A DNA stretch of 33,656 nt from Rubrimonas cliftonensis (GCF_900107585.1 NZ_FNQM01000026.1:1-33656), one strand, 5' to 3'; shown: positions 1-8,573, counted from the first letter of the stretch. Translations and numbers: made by a program. Notes: generated by a model from the letters alone, not told the origin.

Positions 1-2
1 GG

Positions 3-263
3 ATCACGATCGCGCCGGACTGGGTCTGCGAGGTGCTGTCGCCGAGCACCCGCACCTATGACCTCACCGAGAAGCGCGACGTCTATCGCGAGCAGAGCGT
101 CGCATGGCTCTGGTTCGTCGACCCTGCGGCGCGCACGCTGGAGGCGTTCGCGCTCAAGGAAGACGCCTGGGTGCTGATCGCCGCGTTGCATGACGACGCC
201 GAGGTGCGCGTTGCGCCGTTCGACGCGGTGGGGTTCGCGCTTGGCGCGCTCTGGCAGGACTGA
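3..263 (+). CDS. Uma2-family (DUF820) putative restriction endonuclease, 3' end only
   Basis: The reading frame is open from the window edge, so the N-terminus is missing. The visible C-terminal part contains PDWVCEVLSPST, then a DLTEKRDVY stretch, then a WLWFVDP segment. This order is typical of Uma2/DUF820 proteins, whose PD-(D/E)XK-like core carries the acidic residue in the E-V-LSPST motif (the E of CEVLSPS here). Members are common in Rhodobacterales and cyanobacteria, often in many copies, and their physiological role is poorly known. The gene ends in TGA and is followed by a weak hairpin and then by a decayed transposase. Family assignment is by motif recognition; function beyond 'nuclease-like' is inference. 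Confidence 0.8.
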   Translation: MTIAPDWVCEVLSPSTRTYDLTEKRDVYREQSVAWLWFVDPAARTLEAFALKEDAWVLIAALHDDAEVRVAPFDAVGFALGALWQD

Positions 264-268
264 AAAAC

Positions 269-294
269 GGTGAAGCGGCGTATGCGGCTTCGCC
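269..294 (+). terminator. Possible weak terminator hairpin after the Uma2 gene
   Basis: An 8-base stem (269-276 pairs with 287-294, one G-T pair) with a 10-base loop lies six bases after the stop codon. No clear T-run follows, so it may be only an mRNA 3'-end hairpin. Confidence 0.3.
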
Positions 295-331
295 AGCTTG
301 CTATGTGACGGGCATGCCACCAGTTCGCTGA

Positions 332-598
332 CCGCCCTGCCGTAAAGATTGCCCCGCCGCCAAGGTCCGCAACGAGACCCTCCGCGCGACCCGCCACTTC
401 GGCCGTGCATTCTGGAAACGCTGGACAGGCTACCACGCCCGCAGCCGCATCGAGGCCAGGATGCGCTGCCTCACGGCGTTCGGCGAGCGCATCGCCGCCA
501 GAGACCCCGACCGCCAGACCGCCGAGATCCATATCCGCATCGCCCTCATGAACCGCTTCAACGCGCTCGGCACTGCCGAGATCGTTCGCGTGGCTTGA
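332..598 (+). pseudogene. IS5-family transposase, C-terminal remnant
   Basis: From the RKDCPAAKVRNE stretch onward this frame reads like the last quarter of an IS5-family transposase: a FGRAFWKRWTGYH segment, an RSRIEARMRC segment that carries the final catalytic Glu, and an ARDPDRQTAEIHIRIALMN tail ending in TGA. The N-terminal three quarters with the first two catalytic Asp residues are absent, and the frame is closed by a TGA at 329-331. No start codon fits. It is a dead fragment, next to the Uma2 gene, and shows past insertion at this spot. No terminal inverted repeat could be identified. Confidence 0.8.
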
Positions 599-830
599 TG
601 TCCAGGGGAAAAGGGGGAACACGCCTTAAGCGCGCGTTCTGTAACAACGCCCTTTCGCTGTCTCGACGCGCCACACTATCGCGCGGTCGCAGGGCGCTGG
701 CCAGAGCCGCAGTGGCGCGGCCGAGAAGGGTTGCGCGCTTGAGACTTTCATGAGCGTCGCGGAATAGCCCATCCGCTCCGCCGTTTCCCTCGCGCAACCG
801 GCCATCACGGCCCGCGACCGGAGACACGCG

Positions 831-1511
831 ATGATCAGACCCCAACGCGCCTCGGCGATCCGCCGCCGCCTCGCGACGGCGCTGCTGACCCTCTCGATCC
901 TGCCCGCCTGCGCGCAGGTCGACACTGCGCGGCACATGGCGATGCGCTTTGGCGTCGTTGAAGCCCAACCGCGCATCGTGGCGCTGGCGACGCCGCCGGC
1001 GCCCATCGGCAAGCCGCGCGCGCCACTCGCCGGCGATGTGGCCGCGCGGGACCTGCTCACGGGCCAACCGCTGACGATGTCGGTGGCGCGGCGCGGGACG
1101 GAGGTGCGCGTGCGCCAGAGCGACGGCTGCGACTGGAGCCGCGGCGGCGACTGGTTCGCGCCGTCGAAGAGCTGGAGCGGCTGCGGCGACAGCGCAAACT
1201 GGCGCGACGGCGCGGCGCAGGTGCGCGAGCGCGCCTCGATCTGGCCGCTGAGGATCGGTTCGGAGGGTCGCTGGACGCGGCGGGCCGTCTCGTCCACGGG
1301 CCGCAGCTACGAGCGCGAGACCGTGTGCCGCGTGGTCGGGGCCGAGGCGGTGGTCCGCGCCGGCCGCGCGCCGACGCCGGCCTTCAAGGTGGTCTGCGAC
1401 GACGGCGGCAAGCGCACCCGCACCACCTGGTACGCTCCGGAAGAAGGCCCCGTCGCCTTCGTCCAGCGCCACGCCCAGGACGGCGTCGAGGAAGCGTGGG
1501 TGCGGTCATGA
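831..1511 (+). CDS. Secreted protein of unknown function, first gene of a four-gene coupled operon
   Basis: The 226-residue product has an N-terminal basic stretch, a hydrophobic segment and an LPACAQ sequence at about residues 24-29, consistent with a signal peptide (type I, or a poor lipobox with cleavage before Cys). The mature part contains a Cys/Trp-rich motif (GCDWSRGGDWF, then SWSGCG) and ends with RTTWYAPEEGPVAFVQRH. I do not recognise the family. The ATG has a GGAG Shine-Dalgarno seven bases upstream. Its stop overlaps the next start (ATGA at 1508-1511), so it is translationally coupled to the hydrolase. Export suggests a periplasmic partner for the downstream ABC-type membrane protein, which is inference from position. 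Confidence 0.75.
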   Translation: MIRPQRASAIRRRLATALLTLSILPACAQVDTARHMAMRFGVVEAQPRIVALATPPAPIGKPRAPLAGDVAARDLLTGQPLTMSVARRGTEVRVRQSDGCDWSRGGDWFAPSKSWSGCGDSANWRDGAAQVRERASIWPLRIGSEGRWTRRAVSSTGRSYERETVCRVVGAEAVVRAGRAPTPAFKVVCDDGGKRTRTTWYAPEEGPVAFVQRHAQDGVEEAWVRS

Positions 1512-2323
1512 GCGCGCCCGCAGCCCCCCGCGCGGCCTTTCGCGCCCAGTCGGCAGGTTTCCGCCTGCACGAGCGCGCCTGCCGCAGCGGCCTGTCCTGC
1601 TGGCTGGCGCTGCCCGACCGGCCGCGCCCCGGCGCGCGGCCCCTGATCGCGGTGCACGGCATCGGCCGCGCCGCGCGGCTGAAGGCGGAGACCTTCGCCG
1701 CGAGGGCCGCGGCGCAGGGCCGGGCGGTGATCGCGCCGCTCTACGACGAAGCATTCTGGAACGGCTATCAGCGCGCCGTCGCGCCCCGGCGCGCCGATCT
1801 GGCGCTGCTTGAGCTGCTGAAGGACCTTCGCGCCGAGGGCGTCGTCGACGCGGCGGGCTTCGACCTCTTCGGCTATTCAGGCGGCGCGCAGTTCGCCCAC
1901 CGTTTCGCGCTGCTCTACCCCCACCTTGTCGGTCGGCTGTCGCTGGGCGCCGCCGGGTGGTGGACCTTCCCCGACGCCGCGCCCTACCCCTACGGCCTTG
2001 GCGGCGACGGCTGGGGCGCGCGCATGGCGGCCGGGCTGCCGCGGTTTCTCGGCCTCGACATCGTGGTGACCATCGGCGCGCAGGATTGCGAACCGGACGA
2101 CGCCACCCGCCGCGGCGAGGCCATTGACGCCCAGCAGGGCGTCGACCGCCTGACGCGCGCCCGCGCCTGGGTGGCGGCGTTGCGCGAGGCCGCCGCCGCA
2201 AGGGCGCTGGCCCCACCGCGCATCCGCCTAGCCGTCCTGCCGGACGCCGGGCACGACTTCGCCGACTGCGCCGCCGCCGGAGACGGCCTTCTCGTCACCC
2301 TCACCCTCGGAGACGCATCATGA
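1508..2323 (+). CDS. Alpha/beta hydrolase
   Basis: The 271-residue product has an HGIGR oxyanion-type motif at about residues 50-54, a nucleophile elbow GYSGG with Ser124, a strand ending in GAQD with Asp193, and a late AGHD with His249. The Ser-Asp-His order and spacing fit the alpha/beta hydrolase fold. No signal peptide is visible, so it is probably cytoplasmic, although its upstream neighbour looks secreted. ATGA overlaps join it to both neighbours (1508-1511 and 2320-2323), which implies coordinated stoichiometry. The substrate cannot be read from the sequence; an ester or peptide substrate related to the cargo of the downstream transporter is a guess. Confidence 0.85.
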   Translation: MSAPAAPRAAFRAQSAGFRLHERACRSGLSCWLALPDRPRPGARPLIAVHGIGRAARLKAETFAARAAAQGRAVIAPLYDEAFWNGYQRAVAPRRADLALLELLKDLRAEGVVDAAGFDLFGYSGGAQFAHRFALLYPHLVGRLSLGAAGWWTFPDAAPYPYGLGGDGWGARMAAGLPRFLGLDIVVTIGAQDCEPDDATRRGEAIDAQQGVDRLTRARAWVAALREAAAARALAPPRIRLAVLPDAGHDFADCAAAGDGLLVTLTLGDAS

Positions 2324-3381
2324 CCGTGCTGACCCCCGCCGCCTTCAGCCTCGCTCAGGGCGCCAAATGGGCCTTCACCACCCGCCGCGTACGGCGCGCT
2401 GACGCAGCCCTGCTGCTTCGCGATGTATCGGGGGCGCGCGCAGGAGATCTGGCGCTCGGCCGCATCGAGCGCATCGGCTCGCACCGCAATATCCAGCTGG
2501 CTTCGGGCCGGCCCTCGGAGCTCTATCCCGGCGATCTGGTGGTGCTGGCCTGCGGGGCGCGCTACGCCGCCGACCAGTTCGAGGGTCTGGCGACGCTCGA
2601 CCGCGAAGGCGCGGACATGCTGGCCGGCGGCGGCGTCCTGGGCCAGATGCGCCAGTGCCACGGCAAGATGGCGCCGCCCACTCGCGTGGCGCCGCTGGGC
2701 CTGCTGGCCGGCGCCGACGGCGCGCCGCTGAACCTCGCCGCCTATGCGCTGTCACCGGCGCCGCGGCCGCAGGGGCTGCCGGTGATCGGCGTCGTCGGCG
2801 CCTCGATGAACAGCGGCAAGACCGCCGCCACAGCCAGCCTCGCCCACGGGCTGGCGCGTGCGGGGCGGCGCGTGGCGGCGATCAAGGCGACCGGCACTGG
2901 CGCCTTCGGCGACGTCAACGCCTACGCCGACGCCGGGGCTCATGTTGCGCTGGACTTCACCGACGCCGGCATGGTCTCGACCTACCGCGAGCCGCTGGGC
3001 CGCATCCTCGCCTGCCTCGACACGCTGCTGGCCGAGGCCGTGCGGCAGGGCTGCGACTGCGCGGTGGTGGAGATCGCCGACGGCGTGCTTCAGGCCGAGA
3101 CGGCCGCGCTGCTGGCCGACCCTGGCGCCCGCTCGGCCTTCTCGGGCTGGCTCTACGCCGCGCCCGACGCTCTGGCTGCGCTGGGCGGCGCGGCGGCGCT
3201 GGCGAGGGTCGGGATCGCCCCGCTGGCCCTGACCGGGCTCATCACCCGCGCGCCGCTGCTAGTCGCGGAGGCCGCCGCAGCGACCGGCCTGCGCGTGCTG
3301 GAGCGCGAGGCGCTGCGCGACCCGGCCGAGGCGGCGGCGCTGATCGCGACCTGCGAGACGCGCGCGCTGGGTGCGGCGTGA
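2320..3381 (+). CDS. P-loop NTPase, DUF1611-like
   Basis: This 353-residue protein has an N-terminal domain of about 150 residues and a C-terminal nucleotide-binding domain. The Walker A motif is GASMNSGKT at residues 160-168. It is followed by an IKATGTGAFGDVNAY stretch and LDFTDAG, and an acidic VVEIADG strand that could serve as Walker B. This layout resembles DUF1611 and the MobB/dethiobiotin-synthetase branch of SIMIBI-class P-loop proteins. A role in handling or modifying a small molecule or cofactor is possible but not shown. It overlaps the hydrolase by ATGA and the ABC gene by GTGA (3378-3381). No signal peptide or membrane segment is seen. Confidence 0.7.
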   Translation: MTVLTPAAFSLAQGAKWAFTTRRVRRADAALLLRDVSGARAGDLALGRIERIGSHRNIQLASGRPSELYPGDLVVLACGARYAADQFEGLATLDREGADMLAGGGVLGQMRQCHGKMAPPTRVAPLGLLAGADGAPLNLAAYALSPAPRPQGLPVIGVVGASMNSGKTAATASLAHGLARAGRRVAAIKATGTGAFGDVNAYADAGAHVALDFTDAGMVSTYREPLGRILACLDTLLAEAVRQGCDCAVVEIADGVLQAETAALLADPGARSAFSGWLYAAPDALAALGGAAALARVGIAPLALTGLITRAPLLVAEAAAATGLRVLEREALRDPAEAAALIATCETRALGAA

Positions 3382-4967
3382 GCCGCATTCCCGCCCTGCT
3401 GTCGCCTGCGCGACGGCGGGGCTTCGCGACGGTGGCCGGGCTGGCGCTGGGGCAGGCGGCGGCGGCGGGGCTGGCCGCCGTCGCCGTGCGCGACGTCTTC
3501 GCCGGCTGGGGCGACCCCATGCTCGCCCCGCACGGCGCGGCGCTGCTGGTCGCGGCCGGCGCGCTGATCGCGCTCTGTCGCTGGGGCGAGCGCGCCGCCG
3601 GCGAACGGCTGGGCCTGTCCTACGCCGCCGACCTGCGCCGCGAGGCCTTCGCCCATGTGGCGCGGATGCCGTCGCAGGCGGTGGCGCGGCGGCGCGCAGG
3701 TGGGCTGGCTTTGCGCTTCGTCGGCGATCTGGCGGCCTTTCGCGGCTGGGCTGGGCGGGGCGCGACACGGCTGGTGTCGGCCGCAGTCGCGTTGCCGGGC
3801 GCGGGCCTGGCGCTGGCGCTGGTCAGCCCGGCGGCGGCGCTTGGCGCGGTCCCGGGGCTGGCGCTGGGGGCCGGCGCGATGCTGGCGGCCGGCGTGCCGC
3901 TGGGCCGGCTGCACCGCAGTCTGCGCCGCCGCCGCGCGCGGCTGGCGGCGGACATGAGCGAGCGGCTGGCCCTGGCGCCGGAGCTGCGGCTGGCGGGGCG
4001 CATGACGCAGGAGCTGGCGCGGCTCGATCGGCTGACCGCGCAGCTGGAGCGCAGCGCCATGACGCTCGCCCGCCGCACGGCGTTGCTACGCGCCGCGCCC
4101 GACGTCTCCGGCGCGCTGGCTGGAGCCGGAGCGATGCTGGCTTGCTGGCGCGCAGGCGCGCCGGGCGCGGAGCTGGCTGGCGGGCTGGCCGCCATCGCGA
4201 TCATGACCACGCAGCTGCGCGATCTTTCGGGCGTCTGGACCCGGCGACGCGCCTACACGGCGGCGCGCGCGCGGCTGGAGGCGCTGCTGAGCACGCCGCG
4301 CCTGCGGCGGGGCGGCGCGCCGGCGCGCTTGCGCGCCGACCCACCCGACCTGCGCTTCGACGGCGTGGACGCCGGCCCCCTGCGCAGCTTCGCCGCCCGC
4401 ATCGCCGCAGGCGAGACGATCGCGCTATGCGGCCCCACGGCATCGGGGAAATCGACGCTGCTGCGTCTGGCGGCCGGGCTGCAGGCCCCCGACGCAGGGC
4501 GGGTGCGCCTCGGCGGCGTCGCGCCAGGCCGGCTTGCGCCAGCGGACCGCACGCGCGCGATGCTCTATCTGCCGGAGCGCCCGCTGATCCTCGCAGGCAG
4601 CCTGCGCCGCGCCGTCGCGATGGGCCTGCCGCGCCGGCCCGACGACGCCGAGCTGCAGGCCGCCATCGCGCGCGTCGGCCTCGGCGCGACGCTCGACCGG
4701 CTTGGCGGGCTGGACGGCGCGGTGGCCGAGGGCGGGCGCGACCTGTCCGCCGGGGAACGCGCGCGCATCGCGCTGGCGCGGATGGCGTTAAACCCGATGG
4801 CGCTGGCGATGCTGGACCAGCCCGAGGCGGGGCTCGACGAGGCGGGCCGCGCGATCCTCGCCGCGCTGCTGGCCGAGCGCCCCGGCGGGGCGGTGGTCGC
4901 GACGACCGACGCCGCGCTCGCAGCGGCGCTGGACCGGCGCATCGCGCTGACGACGGCGGCCGCGTGA
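3378..4967 (+). CDS. Fused ABC permease/ATPase with a degenerate ATPase site
   Basis: Starts with GTG overlapping the previous stop (GTGA). Residues 1 to about 300 are a hydrophobic exporter-type transmembrane domain; residues about 330-529 are the nucleotide-binding domain. Walker A is intact (GPTASGKST, 352-360) and so is the signature LSAGE (456-460). Three other catalytic positions differ from consensus: the Q-loop reads LPERP with Glu400 instead of Gln, the Walker B strand ends LDQPE so the catalytic Glu is Gln481, and the H-loop reads ATTD with Thr510 instead of His. By general knowledge of ABC ATPases, Glu-to-Gln at Walker B and loss of the H-loop His strongly slow hydrolysis. It may bind ATP without turning it over well, or pair with a competent partner encoded elsewhere. 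Cargo is unknown; the operon suggests a hydrolase product. Confidence 0.85.
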   Translation: MSRIPALLSPARRRGFATVAGLALGQAAAAGLAAVAVRDVFAGWGDPMLAPHGAALLVAAGALIALCRWGERAAGERLGLSYAADLRREAFAHVARMPSQAVARRRAGGLALRFVGDLAAFRGWAGRGATRLVSAAVALPGAGLALALVSPAAALGAVPGLALGAGAMLAAGVPLGRLHRSLRRRRARLAADMSERLALAPELRLAGRMTQELARLDRLTAQLERSAMTLARRTALLRAAPDVSGALAGAGAMLACWRAGAPGAELAGGLAAIAIMTTQLRDLSGVWTRRRAYTAARARLEALLSTPRLRRGGAPARLRADPPDLRFDGVDAGPLRSFAARIAAGETIALCGPTASGKSTLLRLAAGLQAPDAGRVRLGGVAPGRLAPADRTRAMLYLPERPLILAGSLRRAVAMGLPRRPDDAELQAAIARVGLGATLDRLGGLDGAVAEGGRDLSAGERARIALARMALNPMALAMLDQPEAGLDEAGRAILAALLAERPGGAVVATTDAALAAALDRRIALTTAAA

Positions 4968-5053
4968 CGGCGTGGCTCGGGGGGTACGGGGGATCGGGCG
5001 GCTACGGTTGGACCGGCGTGGACGCCTGTGGCGCGGTTGCGCGGTCGGGCTGT

Positions 5054-5350
5054 TTATCGGTCGCCTTGCGCCACTCTGGAGGCGGCCAACGGCGACCGTG
5101 GCCGATCCGTTCGCAACGTCAGAGCGTCTCCGTAAATCCGCGCATGGAAAACGCCCTGGTCCTCGCGGTCGGCGGGCCCTCGCCCAAGGTCGTCGTCCAA
5201 TTCGAAGCAGCCAGGCGCCGGCACGCCCCCGCGCAGGCGACCGACGACGAGCGCCGCGGTGAAGGGGCGCCCCGCGGCGGCGTCCTCGCGCATGGTCGCC
5301 TCAAGCGCGCGGGCGACGCGGCCGGGCACTGCCACATTGATTTGGCGAAC
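5054..5350 (-). pseudogene. Conserved small protein, 5' end lost at an IS6-type element
   Basis: The minus frame carries PGRVARALEATMREDAAAG, then RPFTAALVVGRLRGG and VPAPGCFE. I recall this pattern from a widespread but uncharacterised protein family of alphaproteobacteria, in which about 50 more N-terminal residues precede it. Here homology fades at about 5340, directly beside the left side of the IS6 transposase gene, and no native start remains, so the gene appears cut by the insertion. The frame continues to a stop at 5054. Its orientation is opposite to the ABC operon, whose last gene ends at 4967. Family recall is from memory. Confidence 0.5.
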
Positions 5351-6080
5351 GGCCCTGGGGTATCGAAGTGGCATGAGCAATCGTCCGATGCTGCCGCCCC
5401 TGAAGGGCTTCCGCTTCCCGCGCGAGTTGGTCGCCTACGCCGTCTGGGCCTACCACCGCTTCGCGCTGAGCACGGCGGACGTCGAAGACTTGCTGGCGGA
5501 GCGTGGCGTCACGGTCAGCCGGGAAGCGATCCGGCTGTGGGTGAACCGCTTCGGCACGCAGTTTGCCAGCTGCATCCGCCGCGACCGCCCTGGCGCGGCG
5601 GACAATTGGCATATCGACGAGGTTGTCGTTGCGATCAATGGCGTGAACCACTGGCTGTGGCGGGCCGTCGACGCCAACGGCGACGTGCTGGACATCCTCG
5701 TCCAGCCGCGCCGAAACGCGAAGGCGGCAAAGCGCTTCCTGAAGCGGCTGATCGCGCGTTTCGGCGAGCCACGCGTCGTCACGGACAAACTGCGCAGCTA
5801 CATCAAGCCGATCAGGGATCTGACCCCTGACGCCGACCATCGCGCGCACAAGGGACTGAACAACCGGATCGAGGGGTCGCATCGCCCCACCCGCAAGCGC
5901 GAGAAGATCATCGGGCGATTCAAGTCGCCACGGCAGGCGCAGCGGTTCCTCGCAGCCCATGACCAGATCAACGTCGTCTTTCGCCCCCGCCGCTATCGTC
6001 TCTCCGCCACCTGATATCGCCATGCCCGAGCCGACGGGTTCGATCTATGGGAAACCTATGCGTGTGAACTCGCAGCCTGA
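5351..6080 (+). mobile_element. IS6-family insertion sequence, boundaries uncertain
   Basis: The element is defined by its transposase gene and the small interrupted gene to its left. The left end may begin near 5351, where GGCCCTGGGG resembles the GG-N-N-CTG start of many IS6 inverted repeats. I could not find a matching inverted repeat on the right, so the end given is that of the ancestral transposase frame (6080). No 8-base target duplication could be recognised. Confidence 0.6.
5373..6014 (+). CDS. IS6-family transposase, truncated by an in-frame TGA
   Basis: The 213-residue product has the IS6 layout: an N-terminal FRFPRELVAYAVWAYHRF helix region, then a DDE core with WHIDEV (Asp82), VVTDKLRSY (Asp138) and LNNRIEGSH (Glu167), followed by RPTRKREKIIGRFKS. 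The TGA at 6012-6014 is premature: after it the same frame continues for 21 codons (YRHARADGFDLW and so on) to a second TGA at 6078-6080. Those codons match the usual C-terminal tail of this transposase type. A single change (probably a Ser codon to TGA) therefore removed about 22 residues. The catalytic core is intact, so loss of activity is likely but not certain. The ATG at 5373 was chosen because the protein begins there with MSNRPMLPPLKGF. Confidence 0.85.
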   Translation: MSNRPMLPPLKGFRFPRELVAYAVWAYHRFALSTADVEDLLAERGVTVSREAIRLWVNRFGTQFASCIRRDRPGAADNWHIDEVVVAINGVNHWLWRAVDANGDVLDILVQPRRNAKAAKRFLKRLIARFGEPRVVTDKLRSYIKPIRDLTPDADHRAHKGLNNRIEGSHRPTRKREKIIGRFKSPRQAQRFLAAHDQINVVFRPRRYRLSAT

Positions 6081-6223
6081 CGCAAGGGTCACAGGCTAAG
6101 CGGCCCGAACGAAAACAACTTGGCGATGCCCGTCGCCCCACTTGCCCAGAGGGCGCTCAAAGAGAGATTAATTGCTGACCGCGTTTCCCGCGATGTGCTG
6201 TCCACGCGCTGCTTGGGGCAACC

Positions 6224-8563
6224 TCAGCGGACGGTTTCGAGCGCGTCCGGTGCGGCGTCCGGCGTCGGCTCGACCGTCTGCGCGTGCGGCTGCGCGTGCG
6301 GCTGCGCGGGGTCGGGAGGCTCGGTCGGCAGAACGAGCGTGAAGGTCGAGCCTTCGCCGACGCGCGAGGCGATCTCCAGCCCGCCGCCATGCACCTGCGC
6401 GAGCGCCTTGACGAGGTTCAGGCCGACGCCGGTTCCCATGACGCCGTTGTTGGTCGAGGCGCGGAAGAACTGCGTGCCGATGCGCGCGATCTCGTCCTCG
6501 GGAATGCCGTAGCCGAAGTCGCGGACCGCGATGCGGACCATCCCGTCCCGCACCTCGCAGCCGACTTCGATGCGGTCGACGTCGGGCGAGTACTTGACGG
6601 CGTTCGAGAGCAGGTTTCCAAGCGCCTGCCGCAGCAGCCTGACGTCGCCGGCGTAGGCCTTCGGCGCGTCGTGGATCACGGTCAGGATCGCGTGACATGA
6701 GCTCGCCTCGCGATGAAGCGCGCAGACGTCCTCGATCATCTCGCCGAGGTCGAAGGGCGTCGGGCGGTACTCGATCGCGCCCTTGTCTAGGGTGGCGCTG
6801 AGCAGGAACGTCTCCATGATCCCGGTCAGCCGCGCGACGCTCGTTCGGATGGTCGTCGATTTCTGCGTGACGCTCTCCATGTCGCCGCGCGCCGCGCGCC
6901 GCGCGATCTGATGGGCGTTGCCGTCGATGACGGCGAGGGGCGTGCGCAGCTCGTGGTTGACGATCGAGACGATCTTGCGAAGGAACTCCATCTTCTCGCG
7001 TTCGTCGCTCAGCTGCGCCTGAAGGCGCTCGGTCTCGATGTGCTGACGCTCCGCCTCGATCCGGGCGTCGGCGGCGTCGCGCTCATAGCGCAGGCGGTCG
7101 CGTTGCGAGACGCGCAGGTCCTCCAGCGCCGCGAAGACCGGCCCGAAGGGGTCTCCGTGCGGCCGGGTCTCGACCGGGGAGTGCGCATCTCCGCCCGAGA
7201 GCCGCATGATGGCGCCGATGACCTTGGCGAGAGGGCTCGCGAAACGTGCATGCGCCGCCCAGGCGAGGATCGCTGCGACGACGACGACGAGCGCCGCGAG
7301 GAGCGCGCCGTTGATGGCGAAGAGGCTGACCCGACCTTCGGCGACGGCGCGCACCGCCTCTGCGGCGGCGGTGACGTTGCGATCCATGTCGGTGACGGCG
7401 ACCGTCATCCGGTCCGCGCTCATGCGACGGGCGCGCTCCGCCGAGTTCGCGCTGCGCCAGGCGCTTTCGAGGTCGGCGACGATCGCGTCGACGTCAGGAG
7501 CGCTCCGGCGTCCCGCCTCGGCGGCCGAGAGGAGGGGCTCGCCGCGGGCGGCGATCTGCTGCAGGCCCCCTCGGATCGCCCCGTCGAGGTCATCGAGCCC
7601 GGCGTCTTCGACGTGGCGCAGCTTTCCGTACTTCTTGCGGAGGTCCCAAACCACGCGCGCCAGCCGGTTCAGACCCTCTTCGCGCTGTCTGAGCGCCTTC
7701 AGCCGCTCTCTCTGCCGCTCCGCCTCGGCGCTGGCGCCGGCAAGGTCGACGTCCAGCGCGCTATAGGCCGCCTCCAATGCGCGCAGGAAGGCCCCGGCGG
7801 CCCAGACGACATGGGCGCCGTTCTCGGTCGAGCCGCTGGCGCGGTAGGCGGCGACCGCGTCGCGCAGCCGCGCGGCGGCGGGCGAACAGATGCTTACGCC
7901 GCTCTCGTCAAGCCTGTCGTCGCAGTCCGGCGGCGTATCGCTCACGTCGAGCGCGACGGCGCCGGCGTCGTCGGAGAACTGCGCATAGGCCTGCAGGCGG
8001 GTCTGGATGCGCTCGACCAGCATTGACGCGCGCAGCAGGGCGCGCATGCGCGCGACGTCGTCGTCCGCTTCCTGCTGGATCGTCGCGCTCTCCCGCGCGC
8101 CGCGGCTCGCCTCTGCGCTGGCGCGGCGCACCTCGATGGCGATGCGCGTCTCGAGCCGCGCGAGTGCTCCCTCCATTTCCGCGAGCGCCTCGTCGGCGGC
8201 GTCGCTTTGCATCGACGCCTTCAGGTGCGCGACCCGCGCCCGGTCCGTCGCCGCCGCGAGCATCGTATGGCCTTCATGCCAGTCGATGCTGTCGACCGAC
8301 CGCGCCGCATCCGCAAAGGCCTTCTGGACCTCCTCGACGGGCGCTCCGGCGATCAGGGCGCGCTTGAGTGCGTCGTGGCTGGATGCCGCGGCCTCGAGCG
8401 CGGCCCAGCGCGAGACCTGCTCACGCAGCGAGAAGATCGCCGCCCCGGCGCCGAAGCCGAGCGCCGCGACCACGAGCGCGAACACCGCCAGCATGGCGGT
8501 GACGCGCGAGAGCGGCCCACGGTCTGTCGGGAGCCCCTCAGGCGGCTCTGCAAGGCGCGTCAC
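6224..8563 (-). CDS. Membrane-bound sensor histidine kinase (orphan)
   Basis: The 779-residue protein starts with GTG. Transmembrane helix 1 is at about residues 20-45; a long, mostly helical periplasmic sensor region follows to about 413; helix 2 is at about 414-440; a HAMP-like linker and coiled coil run to about 525. The HisKA domain has NHELRTPL with phospho-acceptor His537. The HATPase_c domain follows, with an N-box LGNLLSNAVKY, G1 DFGYGIPED and G2 GTGVGLNLVKAL. The last 40 residues are Pro/Ala-rich with a short QPHAQPHAQ repeat. No response regulator lies beside it. It starts ten bases after the stop of a secreted Cache-like gene, so the operon links it to two putative ligand-binding proteins. 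The signal is unknown. Confidence 0.92.
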   Translation of the reverse strand: MTRLAEPPEGLPTDRGPLSRVTAMLAVFALVVAALGFGAGAAIFSLREQVSRWAALEAAASSHDALKRALIAGAPVEEVQKAFADAARSVDSIDWHEGHTMLAAATDRARVAHLKASMQSDAADEALAEMEGALARLETRIAIEVRRASAEASRGARESATIQQEADDDVARMRALLRASMLVERIQTRLQAYAQFSDDAGAVALDVSDTPPDCDDRLDESGVSICSPAAARLRDAVAAYRASGSTENGAHVVWAAGAFLRALEAAYSALDVDLAGASAEAERQRERLKALRQREEGLNRLARVVWDLRKKYGKLRHVEDAGLDDLDGAIRGGLQQIAARGEPLLSAAEAGRRSAPDVDAIVADLESAWRSANSAERARRMSADRMTVAVTDMDRNVTAAAEAVRAVAEGRVSLFAINGALLAALVVVVAAILAWAAHARFASPLAKVIGAIMRLSGGDAHSPVETRPHGDPFGPVFAALEDLRVSQRDRLRYERDAADARIEAERQHIETERLQAQLSDEREKMEFLRKIVSIVNHELRTPLAVIDGNAHQIARRAARGDMESVTQKSTTIRTSVARLTGIMETFLLSATLDKGAIEYRPTPFDLGEMIEDVCALHREASSCHAILTVIHDAPKAYAGDVRLLRQALGNLLSNAVKYSPDVDRIEVGCEVRDGMVRIAVRDFGYGIPEDEIARIGTQFFRASTNNGVMGTGVGLNLVKALAQVHGGGLEIASRVGEGSTFTLVLPTEPPDPAQPHAQPHAQTVEPTPDAAPDALETVR

Positions 8564-8573
8564 GGCGGACCCA

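Noticed and set aside
3371..5830. Very long plus-strand frame overlapping the ABC gene and running into the IS
   Set aside because: It is Arg/Gly/Ala-rich, out of frame with the ABC protein whose motifs are clear, and crosses unrelated genes.
5340..6150. Terminal inverted repeats and target duplication of the IS6-type element
   Set aside because: A left-end candidate exists near 5351, but I found no convincing complementary end to the right of 6080 nor an 8-base direct repeat.
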